From Mesorhizobium sp. (GTDB taxonomy: Bacteria > Pseudomonadota > Alphaproteobacteria > Rhizobiales > Rhizobiaceae), in NCBI GenBank assembly GCA_004020315.1, contig SAQG01000031.1:1-64000 (forward strand): a DNA stretch of 64,000 bases, read 5' to 3'. Below, piece by piece: positions 8,634 through 17,299 of this stretch. The translations under genes and the position numbers were made by a program. Below the pieces are notes generated by a model. The model had not been told where the DNA came from. It did no database searches and saw nothing but the letters and a program-made list of their open reading frames with translations. Each line of letters starts with the position of its first letter. Within the stretch, counting starts at the first letter, position 1.

Positions 8634-8801
8634 TCAGCCCATGCCGGTGATATGGCGCAGCCAGAACGCGAGCGCGATGAAGCCGATGATGGTGGTGACG
8701 CCGGTCCAGTCGATGTTGGCGCTCTTCACTTGCCTGATGAGCTTCACCAGGAGAATCCAGGCCACGACGACGACCAGAGCAATGACGACAAATCTGATCA
8801 T
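8634..8801 (-). CDS. Small two-helix membrane protein, 55 residues
   Basis: The minus strand encodes 55 residues: a first hydrophobic helix MIRFVVIALVVVVAWILLVK, a short polar linker (RQVKSANIDWTG), then a second helix VTTIIGFIALAFWL and the tail RHITGMG. GAGGGTG sits at good spacing before the ATG at 8801. The hydrophobic pattern and ribosome site argue that it is real although short. I recognise no named family; an inner-membrane location is predicted. Confidence 0.65.
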   Translation of the reverse strand: MIRFVVIALVVVVAWILLVKLIRQVKSANIDWTGVTTIIGFIALAFWLRHITGMG

Positions 8802-8954
8802 GCGACACCCTCGCTATGCGATTGCACCTTCGATCAATATAGGAAACGACTTGGCCCTTTTCAGGATGCCCGCGCCGGCAGCTCCCGGCGCACTCGCGGG
8901 CAAAACAGAGTTTTGTCTTTACTGGCGCAACAAATATGCTAACCGGAGCGCCGT

Positions 8955-9030
8955 GCCCTTGTAGCTCAGCTGGTAGAGCAGCGGTTTTGTAAACCGAAGG
9001 TCGGCGGTTCGATTCCGTCCGGGGGCACCA
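8955..9030 (+). tRNA. tRNA-Thr (anticodon TGT)
   Basis: A complete cloverleaf of 76 bases. The acceptor GCCCTTG pairs with CGGGGGC including two G-U pairs. The D arm holds TAGCTCAGCTGGTAGAGCA, the anticodon loop TTTGTAA gives TGT, the T arm has GGTTCGATTCC, and CCA is encoded at the end. Confidence 0.97.
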
Positions 9031-9184
9031 GCAAACAACGGCTTCTTGCGAGAACTCCCAGGGGCGCTCGAAATCTGCTCATCCCCGATTTCCACAGGCC
9101 GGGGCCGTAGCACATCAGCTGCGATGCATATATTCCTGAGCCGAAGCCACAGGTATTTCCTGGCGGTAACCATAGGAGTCTCTG

Positions 9185-9430
9185 TTGGAGCAGAAACGCA
9201 CGATCGCCCCCTTTATCGGTGGCATGTATGGCAGCCTTGCTGCCCTCGCGTTCGCGTTCGGTTTCCGCTTCCTGATAATTCCCGATCCTGATCCAACCTC
9301 GCAAACAACGATAATCGTTTCAGGACTGGCCTTTTCGATTTGTTTCAGCCTGACCTTCCTTCGCGAGCATCGACGCCAGATCGCCGCCGCCAGAGAATTT
9401 GTAAGCCGTCCAAGATCATATCAGGACTAA
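9185..9430 (+). CDS. Small hypothetical membrane protein
   Basis: An 81-residue frame beginning at TTG 9185, preceded by AGGAGTCTCTG at good spacing. It has two hydrophobic segments (YGSLAALAFAFGFRFLII; TIIVSGLAFSICFSLTF) and a basic C-terminal tail (REHRRQIAAAREFVSR). I recognise no family. The strong ribosome site, membrane pattern and absence of a better frame on either strand support it; an ATG start at 9224 would give a shorter form. Confidence 0.55.
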   Translation: MEQKRTIAPFIGGMYGSLAALAFAFGFRFLIIPDPDPTSQTTIIVSGLAFSICFSLTFLREHRRQIAAAREFVSRPRSYQD

Positions 9431-9660
9431 TCCCGTAGTCAGCGACGCAAAGCCCGGGCCTCTCCGGATCGCGTTCGGGCCGTCAGAAAAATTCAGTAAA
9501 TCGAACAATTGGGTGCAACACGGCGACGCGGATCGGCCGGCATCTCCCGCTCGCCGGCCATTATATGCCATTCGATTAAAATGCCCCTGCGTATATTAGC
9601 AATCGCTCAATTTAGCGCGCCGACAATGTCCGTGCGGCGGGCTGAACAACGGGTGGTGTT

Positions 9661-9855
9661 ATGCGAAGCGACTTCGCTGCAGCGCGCGAGCTCTTGGAGT
9701 GTGCCCAAAACCGGCTCTGCGGCACGGACGAAACGAGCCAACGCGTCAGCGAGGCACTCGACTCGCTGATTGAGGAAATCGCCATCGCGGAATTCCGCAA
9801 GGCGCCATTGACCGTCGTGCCGTTTCCACGCGCGCGGCCTAAGCATGCTCGGTAA
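9661..9855 (+). CDS. Small hypothetical protein
   Basis: A 64-residue frame from ATG 9661 with GGGTGG upstream. The product is predicted helical (FAAARELLECAQNRL; SQRVSEALDSLIEEIAIAEF) and ends in a basic, proline-containing tail. No signal peptide or membrane segment. I recognise no family. It sits in a small-gene stretch between tRNA-Thr and the DUF2569 gene. Its coding status rests only on helix-like composition and the ribosome site. Confidence 0.4.
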   Translation: MRSDFAAARELLECAQNRLCGTDETSQRVSEALDSLIEEIAIAEFRKAPLTVVPFPRARPKHAR

Positions 9856-9919
9856 AATTGCCGATCTGCCGATTCCCCCCGCGGTTCAACGTTCCCTAAG
9901 GTAGGTCGACAAGGGTGAG

Positions 9920-10480
9920 CTATGGCACGCTCACGACTTGCCCAGACGCGCCCGCCCTGGTGAACGTGTTCCTCACCCTGACTGACTTGTAGACGTAGGC
10001 GACCCAAATTCCGGTCAGGGCAAAAGACACTATGGGCGCTATCAGCGCATTTCCGGTAAGCACCTGGCTCACCGGGATGCCAAGAACCGCCGAAATCCAT
10101 ACCGTGTCCAGAACGAACACGATGGGTATTGCAAACCATTGGTAGAGGAATAGCTGCTTGAAGCGGTAACTCCGCCGCAGCATTGCAACGAACACAACCA
10201 CCTGGAGCACCAGAAACGCCAGCAAGAGGGCAACTTCGCCGTAGACCGCCAAGGTGCCATTTGGCAGCGCCATGAGGCGTTTGTAGCTGTCGCTCGACGA
10301 ACCAAATGCGGCGAGCGTGCCCAGCGAGGTCAAAGCCTGCACGATCGCAAGCAGCATCAGCCAGCCGCCAAACCCAACAAGGCCCGCTGGGGCCTGTGAG
10401 GTCGCAGACCGAACAGCGAAAAAGACAGGCACGCCAATCAGCAAAAGCAGTATTGCCCAGTGCCAGACCGAAAAACCCAT
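9920..10480 (-). CDS. DUF2569-family membrane protein
   Basis: A 186-residue protein with about five membrane helices. The segment GLVGFGGWLMLLAIVQALTS matches the opening of the DUF2569 domain, in which a GGW motif starts the first conserved helix; an extra N-terminal helix (HWAILLLLIGVPVFFAV) precedes it. Function unknown; inner membrane. It ends before a spacer and starts 88 bases from the TetR gene stop on the same strand, so shared transcription with tetR is possible. Confidence 0.75.
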   Translation of the reverse strand: MGFSVWHWAILLLLIGVPVFFAVRSATSQAPAGLVGFGGWLMLLAIVQALTSLGTLAAFGSSSDSYKRLMALPNGTLAVYGEVALLLAFLVLQVVVFVAMLRRSYRFKQLFLYQWFAIPIVFVLDTVWISAVLGIPVSQVLTGNALIAPIVSFALTGIWVAYVYKSVRVRNTFTRAGASGQVVSVP

Positions 10481-10567
10481 TTACCCCTCCACCCAATGCA
10501 GTCTTGGGTTGTATCATCTTTTGATGCGTATTCAAGGTGGCATCTAGGTTTTGGCGAACCTTTGCGG

Positions 10568-11182
10568 TCAAACCGCAATCGCCGCTACCAAAATCCTATT
10601 CTGCCTTCGTATCGCCGCGCGCAGTTCGGCAATCCGAGCCTCCTCACGCTTGACGAATTCGATGAACATCATGTTCATGTTGTTGAACACCAACTCGCCG
10701 AGTGCTTGCCCGTCGATATCCCGGCGTACCAGGCCGATCGCCTGCAGCCTAGCGATCAGCGCGCGGATCTGTTCGGTCAGTGCCCGGTCGAGCGCGGTAT
10801 AGGCCTGACCAAACGGGCTGTCGGGCAGCTGCGTCGAGATCGCCATCGCCTGCCGCCACATCTCCTTGCTGAGGTAGTGCAGCGAATGCTCGATATAGAT
10901 GCCGAGCAGCGTGTCGAGGGCATCGCCGACATTGGCCGGCGGATTGGCGACGACGCCCTGCCCGGCGTTGAGCACCTCGTTGACCTCCATCGAAACAATG
11001 GCGCCGAGGATGTCGCCCTTGTTCTGGTAATAGTTGTAGATCGTGCCGACCGAGACCTCGGCCTGCGCGGCGATGGTCTCGATCTTGGCGCCTTCATAAC
11101 CGGCGTCGCGGAAAAGCTCCGCCGCCGCCTCGATGATGCGGCGATGCCGATCCGCCTTTTGCCTTGCGCGCAATCCACTCAT
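10568..11182 (-). CDS. TetR/AcrR-family transcriptional regulator
   Basis: A 204-residue protein. The N-terminal TetR helix-turn-helix is clear: RRIIEAAAELFRDAGYEG, then IETIAAQAEVSVGTIYNYYQ and NKGDILGAIV. The remaining 140 residues form the variable ligand-binding and dimer domain. It is divergent from the polyamine-type ABC operon and separated from it by two tandem palindromes that look like its operators. The likely role is repression of that operon and itself, with the transported compound or a metabolite as inducer. Confidence 0.92.
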   Translation of the reverse strand: MSGLRARQKADRHRRIIEAAAELFRDAGYEGAKIETIAAQAEVSVGTIYNYYQNKGDILGAIVSMEVNEVLNAGQGVVANPPANVGDALDTLLGIYIEHSLHYLSKEMWRQAMAISTQLPDSPFGQAYTALDRALTEQIRALIARLQAIGLVRRDIDGQALGELVFNNMNMMFIEFVKREEARIAELRAAIRRQNRILVAAIAV

Positions 11183-11206
11183 ATCGGCTATTTGCCATGA
11201 AAACAG

Positions 11207-11236
11207 AATTGACTCAATTTTAGAATTGGTTCAATT
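11207..11236. promoter_or_regulatory. Two tandem palindromes, probable TetR operators
   Basis: AATTGACTCAATT (11207-11219) has 6-base arms around one central base, and AATTGGTTCAATT (11224-11236) is a slightly imperfect second copy. Their centres are 17 bases apart. They lie 25 bases upstream of the tetR ATG and before the ABC operon, where a TetR dimer pair would block both promoters. Confidence 0.6.
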
Positions 11237-11272
11237 TTTGCCACAAGCCAAAAAGGCAAGGGAGAACACTCG

Positions 11273-11404
11273 ATGTCCATCAATCTGAAGACCCCGAATC
11301 CGACTACGAAGAACCCGCTTTCCGTTCTGAAGAGCAATCTCCAGGCCGCGTGTGCTGCGACAGCATTGCTGCTGGCGATGGGGAGCCCTCGCTCAGGCGG
11401 CTGA
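11273..11404 (+). pseudogene. Out-of-frame signal-peptide end of the solute-binding protein
   Basis: From ATG 11273, with GGGAGAAC just upstream, the frame encodes a basic N-terminus (MSINLKTPNPTTK) and a hydrophobic core (CAATALLLAMG) and then hits TGA at 11402. Removing one G from the GGGG run at 11380-11383 joins it exactly to the downstream frame, giving LLLAMGALAQA followed by ADLNALIW, a classic cleavable signal peptide. The gene is therefore split by a single +1 base, either a real mutation or a sequencing or assembly error in a homopolymer. Confidence 0.8.
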
Positions 11405-12380
11405 TCTCAACGCCCTGATCTGGTGCGATCACGCCGATCCGGCGCTGCTGCAGCCTTTCGAAGAGGCCAATGGCGTCAAGGTCAACGTCAAAGAGTTCGA
11501 GGGCACCGGCGCCGGCATGGCGATCGTCGAGCAGTCACAGCCCGGCGACTGGGATGTAATGGTGATCGACAGCATCGACATACCGCGTGGCGTCGAAAAA
11601 GGTCTGTTCGAGCCGCTGCCGGAAGACAAGCTGCCGCTGGCCGACCTCTTTCCCCAGGTGAAGATGGACAGTTCCACCGTCGTTGAAGGCAAGCGCTACG
11701 GCATCACCGAAAAATTCGGCTACAACACGATCGGCTATAACAAGACCAAGGTCGATCCGGCCGACATGCAGTCGCTGGCCGCGCTGACCAGCGACAAATA
11801 CAAGGGAAAGATCGCCATCTATGACTACTATCTGCCGGTCATCGGCATGGCAGCACTGGCGATCGGCAAGAAGACCACAGAGCTGACAGAAGCCGACCTT
11901 CCCGCCATCAAAGACGAACTGCTCAAGATGAAGGCCAATGCCAAGCTGGTCGGCGAAGTGACCGCCAGCCAGACCGCGCTGGCGACCGGCGAGGTCGACA
12001 TTCTGGTCGGCGGCGGCGAATGGGTGACGGCCGGGCTGGCCAAGGAGAACCCTGCCCTCGACTTCTCGATCCCTAGAGAAGGTGCTGTTCTGTGGTCGCA
12101 GTCACTGGCTATGTTCAAGGATTCCAAAAACAAGGAGCTGGCGCTGAAGTTCATCCAGTACATCATGAGCCCTGAAGGCCAGGCGCGGCTCGCCACCTCA
12201 TCCTGCTACTGGGGCATGCCGGCCAATACCAAGGCGGCTCTGACCGACGAGCAGAAGAAGATCCTGCGCTTCGACGAGCAGCCGGATTTCCTCGCCCGCG
12301 CCCAGCCCTATCCGGCGCCGAACGCCGATCTCGACAAGAAGATGCAGGACGTCTGGACCGAAATGCTGCAGGCGCAATGA
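11352..12380 (+). CDS. ABC transporter substrate-binding protein, polyamine (PotD/PotF) type
   Basis: This is the readable part of the periplasmic solute-binding protein. The mature portion begins ADLNALIWCDHADPALLQPF and has the type-2 binding-protein pattern, with KRYGITEKFGYNTIGYN, YDYYLPVIGMAAL and a C-terminal VWTEMLQAQ. It resembles spermidine/putrescine binding proteins in operon and fold. The ligand is unknown. Read from GTG 11352 the N-terminus is MLRQHCCWRWGALAQA, which is not a signal peptide; the true start is almost certainly ATG 11273, one base out of frame. If the frameshift is real, the transporter would lack a secreted receptor. Confidence 0.85.
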   Translation: MLRQHCCWRWGALAQAADLNALIWCDHADPALLQPFEEANGVKVNVKEFEGTGAGMAIVEQSQPGDWDVMVIDSIDIPRGVEKGLFEPLPEDKLPLADLFPQVKMDSSTVVEGKRYGITEKFGYNTIGYNKTKVDPADMQSLAALTSDKYKGKIAIYDYYLPVIGMAALAIGKKTTELTEADLPAIKDELLKMKANAKLVGEVTASQTALATGEVDILVGGGEWVTAGLAKENPALDFSIPREGAVLWSQSLAMFKDSKNKELALKFIQYIMSPEGQARLATSSCYWGMPANTKAALTDEQKKILRFDEQPDFLARAQPYPAPNADLDKKMQDVWTEMLQAQ

Positions 12381-12393
12381 CCGGTCGCCGGCC

Positions 12394-13239
12394 GTGAGCG
12401 CTGCTGGAAACACCGGGCGTGCCCTGCCCTGGGCGCTGGTCACGCCGGCGCTCGGCTGGACGCTGCTGTTTTTCGTGCTGCCCTTCGTCGCCATGGGGTT
12501 TTCCAGCCTGACGGCGCATGACGGTGGCGGCTTCACACTGTCGAACTACAGCCAGTTCTTTGCCAATCCGGCCTATTGGCAGGCGATGGTGAACTCGTTG
12601 CAGGTCACCGCCATCGTCACAGTGATTTCGGTGCTGCTCGCCTACCCCTTCGCCTGGATCCTGGCCGAACAGGTGCCGGAGCGCTGGCAGCGGCTGGCGC
12701 TGATGCTGGCCGTGCTGCCGTTCTGGACGTCCTATGTCGTGCGCTCCTACTCCTGGCTGCTGGTGCTGGCCCAGAACGGCGTCATCAACCGTGCGCTGAC
12801 CGGCTCCGGCCTGTTCAGCGAGCCGGTGCAGCTCGCCAACACACGGCTGGCCACGATCATCGGCTTCGTGCATTTCTTCGTCATGCTTTTGACGCTGACG
12901 ATCTTCGCCAATCTGAAGCAGCTCAGCCCGAGCTACCGCAAAGCCGCCGCCGATCTCGGTGCCGGACCGGTTCGGACGTTCCTGCATATCGTCCTGCCGC
13001 TGACCTTGCCCGGTATCATGGTCGGCGCCTTCCTCACCTTCGTGCTGTGCATAGGCGACTACATCACGCCGCAGATTCTCGGTGGCAACAACGAGCTTTT
13101 GATGCCGCAGCTGGTGATGATGCAGATCGGCCGACGCGGCGACTTTCCGCTCGCCTCGGCGCTGTCGATCATCCTGATGGCGGTCGTCACCATCGCCTAT
13201 CTCGCCTGCGCCCGCTGGCTCAAGATCGAGCGGGCCTGA
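12394..13239 (+). CDS. ABC transporter permease, PotB type
   Basis: A 281-residue inner-membrane permease with six predicted helices, starting at GTG 12394, 13 bases after the binding-protein gene. The binding-protein-dependent transport signature (EAA loop) is visible at YRKAAADLGAGPVRTFLHIV, ending in LPLTLPG. It pairs with the next permease to form the channel. The stop is directly followed by the ATG of that permease. Confidence 0.92.
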   Translation: MSAAGNTGRALPWALVTPALGWTLLFFVLPFVAMGFSSLTAHDGGGFTLSNYSQFFANPAYWQAMVNSLQVTAIVTVISVLLAYPFAWILAEQVPERWQRLALMLAVLPFWTSYVVRSYSWLLVLAQNGVINRALTGSGLFSEPVQLANTRLATIIGFVHFFVMLLTLTIFANLKQLSPSYRKAAADLGAGPVRTFLHIVLPLTLPGIMVGAFLTFVLCIGDYITPQILGGNNELLMPQLVMMQIGRRGDFPLASALSIILMAVVTIAYLACARWLKIERA

Positions 13240-13240
13240 G

Positions 13241-14023
13241 ATGCGCGCGCTTGTCCGGATCTTCTCCTGGCTCTACGCGGTCGCCGTCTATGGTTTCATC
13301 TTCCTGCCGGTGGTCGTGCTGGTGCTGTTTTCGCTGCAGGCGACATCGTTTCCGATCCCGCCCTTCACCGGGCCGTCGCTGCGCTGGTATGACGCCGTGC
13401 TCGCCGACACGCGGCTGACCTCGGCACTGCTCAATTCGCTTCTAGTGGCCGCCCTCTCCTCCGCTGTCGCCGTCACGCTGGGCTTCCTCTCCGCCTGGGG
13501 TTTTGCGCGTTTCGCCCTGCCGGGCTCGGCCCTGCTGCGCGGGCTGATCACGCTGCCGCTGACAGTGAGCTATCTCATCATCGGCATGGGATTGCTGGTG
13601 CTGTTCAACTGGGCCGGCATACCGAAGTCGCTACTTGCCGCCGGCATCGGCCATGTAGTGATCAACCTGCCGCTGTGCTTTGCCATCATCTACAGCCAGA
13701 TGGGCGACCACCAGATCAACATCGAGCGCGCCGCGCGCGACCTCGGCGCGCCCGAATGGAAGGTGCTGCTGCTGATCACTGTGCCTGTCATGGCGCCGGC
13801 GATCTTCGCCGGTTTCTTCCTGTCGATGACCTTCTCCTGGGACGAGTTCGTGATCTCGTTCCTGCTGACGCGCTTCGACACGACGCTGCCGGTCGAGATC
13901 TGGAACTTGTTGCGCTCCGGCCTCAATCCCAAGACCAACGCCGTCGGCTCGCTGGTCTTCGCCGTCTCGATCGTGCTGGTGGTATTGTTCGAGCTGATGC
14001 TGTTGCGGAGGAAGCCGGCATGA
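13241..14023 (+). CDS. ABC transporter permease, PotC type
   Basis: A 260-residue inner-membrane permease, about six helices, with the EAA-loop signature at IERAARDLGAPEWKVLLLIT then VPVMAPAI. It starts one base after the preceding permease gene and overlaps the ATPase gene by four bases (ATGA), so translational coupling is likely. The WDEFVISFLLTRFDTTLP segment is typical of PotC-like proteins. Confidence 0.92.
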   Translation: MRALVRIFSWLYAVAVYGFIFLPVVVLVLFSLQATSFPIPPFTGPSLRWYDAVLADTRLTSALLNSLLVAALSSAVAVTLGFLSAWGFARFALPGSALLRGLITLPLTVSYLIIGMGLLVLFNWAGIPKSLLAAGIGHVVINLPLCFAIIYSQMGDHQINIERAARDLGAPEWKVLLLITVPVMAPAIFAGFFLSMTFSWDEFVISFLLTRFDTTLPVEIWNLLRSGLNPKTNAVGSLVFAVSIVLVVLFELMLLRRKPA

Positions 14024-15084
14024 CCGCGCCCTTGGTCGATATTCGCGCCGTCTCGCATCGCTTCGGCCAGCATACCGTGCTGAAGAATGTGTCGCTGAAA
14101 ATCGAGCCGGGCAGCTACACGATCCTGCTCGGCCCGTCGGGCTCCGGCAAGACAACGCTGCTCTCCATTCTCGGCGGCTTCGTCACGCCGAGCGAAGGCA
14201 AGGTGCTGATCCGCGGCGAGGACTGCACCGCCGTGCCGCCGGCGAAGCGGCCGACGACGACGGTGTTCCAGGATTATGCGCTGTTTCCGCATATGAGCGT
14301 CGGCAGCAATGTCGGCTTCGGCCTGCGCATGCAAGGCATCGATGCCGCGACACGGACCGCGCGGGCGCGCGAGGCACTGGCGCTGGTCGGGCTGGCGACT
14401 GCCTTCGACAAGAAGCCGCACCAGCTTTCCGGCGGCCAGCGGCAGCGTGTGGCGCTGGCCCGCGCCCTTGTCGTCGAGCCTGCGGTGCTGCTGCTCGATG
14501 AACCGCTCGGCGCGCTCGACCTCAAATTACGTCGGCAGATGCAGGACGAGTTGAAGGCGATCCAGAAGCGGGTCGGCACCGCCTTCATCCATGTCACCCA
14601 CGACCAGGAAGAGGCGATGGCGCTGGCCGACCATTGCGTCGTGATGAACGACGGGCGCATCGAGGATGAAGGCCCGCCGGAGCGCGTCTACGCGCGGCCG
14701 GCAACGCGCTTTTCCGCGACCTTCATGGGCGAAAGCACGCTGATATCGGGATCGGTGACGGCGGCGAAGGACGGAACAATCACCGTCGCGACGCAGGTCG
14801 GACCGCTTTCGCTGACCGGCACATTGCGTGCTGGCGCTTCTCTCGCCGTCGCCGTCCGTCCGGAGCATCTTATTCTCGGCTCGGCTGCTGGCGCTGTACG
14901 GCTCGGTACGGCGAAGGTGAGCGATGTCGTGTTTCAAGGCAGCTTCAAGCGCGTGCTTGCTGTCTCCGAGAAAGACCCGGCGCTGCACTTCATCGCCAAG
15001 GTTCCCGCAGCAGCGACAGTCCAGCCGAGCGACATCGTGGCGATTTCATGCGACGCTGGCGACATCATCCTTCTGGCGAGCTGA
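14020..15084 (+). CDS. ABC transporter ATP-binding protein, PotA type
   Basis: A 354-residue ATPase. Walker [12 protein letters not shown]-loop [11 protein letters not shown], signature [15 protein letters not shown], Walker [12 protein letters not shown] and the switch histidine HVTHDQEEA are all intact. A C-terminal TOBE domain (about 270-354, with VRPEHLILG) is typical of the polyamine/iron/maltose group. Start chosen at ATG 14020, overlapping the previous stop. It energises the two permeases upstream. Confidence 0.94.
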   Translation: MTAPLVDIRAVSHRFGQHTVLKNVSLKIEPGSYTILLGPSGSGKTTLLSILGGFVTPSEGKVLIRGEDCTAVPPAKRPTTTVFQDYALFPHMSVGSNVGFGLRMQGIDAATRTARAREALALVGLATAFDKKPHQLSGGQRQRVALARALVVEPAVLLLDEPLGALDLKLRRQMQDELKAIQKRVGTAFIHVTHDQEEAMALADHCVVMNDGRIEDEGPPERVYARPATRFSATFMGESTLISGSVTAAKDGTITVATQVGPLSLTGTLRAGASLAVAVRPEHLILGSAAGAVRLGTAKVSDVVFQGSFKRVLAVSEKDPALHFIAKVPAAATVQPSDIVAISCDAGDIILLAS

Positions 15085-15087
15085 GCC

Positions 15088-15849
15088 ATGGGCGCGCTTC
15101 CGGTCATCGATGCTCCGAATTGGTACGAAACCATCCGCATGGGCGATGGCGTAACGCTGATCCACGAGCCGTGGATCAAGCCGTTCTTCCGCTGCAACAT
15201 CTGGCATGTGCGCGGCCGCGATCGCGATCTTCTGTTCGACACCGGCCTCGGCCATTTCAGCCTGCGGCGCCTTGTGCCGCTGGTGACGGAGCGAAAGATC
15301 ATTTGCGTGGCCAGCCACACGCATTTCGACCATATCGGCTGCCATCACGAATTTCCGGACCGCTGCGTGCACGCGGCCGAAGCTGAGATCCTCGCCGACC
15401 CGCGCAACGAATGGACGGTCGCCGACCGCTACGCAACCGATGCAATGTTCGAGGGCATGCCGGAGGGCTGGGATGCCACGCGCTACCGGATCCAGCCGGC
15501 GCCGGCCGGCCGCTTGCTCGGAGAAGGCGATTTCGTCGATCTCGGCGACCGTTCCTTCGAGGTTATCCACACGCCGGGCCATTCACCTGGCGGCATCGCG
15601 ATCTACGAGAGGAAGACCGGCATCCTGCTGTCCGGCGACATCGTCTATGACGGCCCGCTGATCGACGACGTCTATCATTCCGCTGTCGACGACTATGTCG
15701 AAACGCTGCTGCGCATGCGCGAACTCGACGTTGCGGTCGTGCATGGCGGCCACTTCCCGAGCTTCGGCAAAGTGCGCTATCGCCAGCTTATCGACGAGTA
15801 TCTCGCACAGAAGCGGCAGGCCGGCTGCCATCTGCTGCAGGCGCGATAA
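15088..15849 (+). CDS. MBL-fold metallo-hydrolase
   Basis: A 253-residue metallo-beta-lactamase-fold protein. The metal motif HTHFDHIGCHHEF, the later HTPGHSPGGIAIY, and the aspartate in LLSGDIVYDG are present, giving a two-metal centre. It starts three bases after the ATPase gene, so it belongs to the ABC operon. The substrate is unknown. An operon place after a transporter suggests it hydrolyses the imported compound, for example an ester, lactone or amide, but glyoxalase-II-like thioester activity is equally possible. Confidence 0.88.
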   Translation: MGALPVIDAPNWYETIRMGDGVTLIHEPWIKPFFRCNIWHVRGRDRDLLFDTGLGHFSLRRLVPLVTERKIICVASHTHFDHIGCHHEFPDRCVHAAEAEILADPRNEWTVADRYATDAMFEGMPEGWDATRYRIQPAPAGRLLGEGDFVDLGDRSFEVIHTPGHSPGGIAIYERKTGILLSGDIVYDGPLIDDVYHSAVDDYVETLLRMRELDVAVVHGGHFPSFGKVRYRQLIDEYLAQKRQAGCHLLQAR

Positions 15850-16334
15850 GCGCCGGCCTCTCGCATCGCGGGAAGTGCTTGGCGAATTCACAACGCCCTT
15901 TGCGGGCACGGCGTCCCGGCGGCATCGCCGCAGCGTGAAGCCGTGGGTTGCGGTCTCAAACTCGTCTCTTTTGACTGGCGCACCAGTTGGGCAAAGGCAA
16001 GAGCAAAACTTCCCAGCATCAAGACGATGATAATCAGGCGTGTTACCGGCAATAGATCGGTCCGACTGGCTGGCCCCCACGCCGCCCATCCACTGCGGGC
16101 TAACATGGTCGATCCGGCTTTACGAGAGTTTAATCCGCGTCTTAACCATCACATTCGCTTGTCACTCGAGACGATGCGCGAGCACCGGACCGGCGGCTCT
16201 TCCCGGCGCTGCGTCGAGGGGCAGCACATGCCTCCCTTTGCAGATTTCCCCGCCCATGCTAACCCGGCGCTGGCGCGGCCCAAGCAACCGGTCGCCACCA
16301 ACCGGTCGCCACCAACCGTCGCCATTGGGGAGCC
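15850..16334. other. 485-base intergenic region before nadK
   Basis: No convincing gene. A minus-strand frame ending at 15888 encodes one membrane-like stretch (RLIIIVLMLGSFALAFAQLV) but lacks a good start or ribosome site. Near the end is a tandem repeat (16286-16324). The nadK promoter must lie here; TTAACCAT occurs at 16142 but I could not assign it. Confidence 0.4.
16286..16324 (+). repeat. 14-bp tandem repeat upstream of nadK
   Basis: AACCGGTCGCCACC occurs at 16286-16299 and again at 16300-16313, followed by a partial third copy with a three-base loss (AACCGTCGCCA, 16314-16324). It ends 10 bases before the nadK ATG, close to its ribosome site (GGGGAGCC), so it is part of the leader. Confidence 0.85.
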
Positions 16335-17108
16335 ATGAACAAAGCCGCCAGCCGCTTCGCCTTCGTCTCGTCCGACACCGCCGACGCCAAGGCGGCGCTG
16401 GAGAGCCTTTCGGAGCGCTATGGTCAGGCATCCATCGAGGATGCAGAGATCGTCGTCGCCCTCGGCGGCGATGGCTTCCTGTTGCAGACCTTGCGCGACA
16501 CGATGAGCACGGGAAAAAAAATCTACGGCATGAACCGTGGCACCATCGGCTTCCTGATGAACGAATACCGCGCCAGCGGCTTGACGGCGCGCATCGCGGC
16601 GGCCGTTGCCGAAACGATCCGCCCGCTGGAGATGCAGGCGGTGACGGCAGAGGGCGAAACGATTTCAGCGTTGGCGATCAATGAGGTTGCGCTGTGGCGC
16701 CAGTCCTACCAGACGGCCAAGATCCGTATCACCGTGGACGGGCAAGTGCGGCTGGAGGAATTGAACTGCGATGGCGTGATGATCGCGACGCCAGCCGGCT
16801 CGACCGCCTACAATCTGTCCGCGCACGGGCCGATCCTGCCGCTCGACGCACCGCTGCTGGCGCTGACCCCGGTCAGTCCGTTCCGCCCGCGTCGCTGGCG
16901 CGGCGCGCTGCTTTCCAACAAGGCGACGGTTCGTTTCGACATTCTGGAGCCGGAAAAGCGGCCGGTGAACGCCGCCGCCGACCACACCGAGGTGAAGGCT
17001 GTAACCTCGGTCACGGTGCGAGAATCGCCAACGGTGACGGCGACGCTGCTGTTCGATCCGAGCCACTCGTGGAACGAGCGCATTCTTGCCGAGCAGTTCC
17101 GCTATTGA
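16335..17108 (+). CDS. nadK: NAD kinase
   Basis: A 257-residue protein with the GGDG motif ([17 protein letters not shown]), the NE/D motif (NEVALWRQ) and the glycine-rich [15 protein letters not shown] loop of bacterial NAD kinases. It phosphorylates NAD to NADP with ATP or polyphosphate in the cytoplasm. Length is normal for the alphaproteobacterial form. TGGGGAGCC precedes the ATG. No operon partner is apparent. Confidence 0.95.
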   Translation: MNKAASRFAFVSSDTADAKAALESLSERYGQASIEDAEIVVALGGDGFLLQTLRDTMSTGKKIYGMNRGTIGFLMNEYRASGLTARIAAAVAETIRPLEMQAVTAEGETISALAINEVALWRQSYQTAKIRITVDGQVRLEELNCDGVMIATPAGSTAYNLSAHGPILPLDAPLLALTPVSPFRPRRWRGALLSNKATVRFDILEPEKRPVNAAADHTEVKAVTSVTVRESPTVTATLLFDPSHSWNERILAEQFRY

Positions 17109-17299
17109 GCCGGTGTAGCAATCGCTACGCAAATTAAGCATCGCGATTAAGGTTACGACTTCACAATCGTGCCTTTCCCCACCCGTTTCTGTTGACAAAT
17201 CGTGGGCTTGCGCCTACCTGCAATACCAATCTTGCAGGCGCGCGGCGCTTGCCGCGACTGCTTACGTTGCGCCCCCGAACCAGCCAAAGACAGCCAAAC

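Noticed and set aside
15888-16106. A minus-strand frame with one membrane-like segment
   Set aside because: The hydrophobic part could be real, but no ATG/GTG start with a ribosome site lies before it and no family is recognised. It may be a decayed gene.
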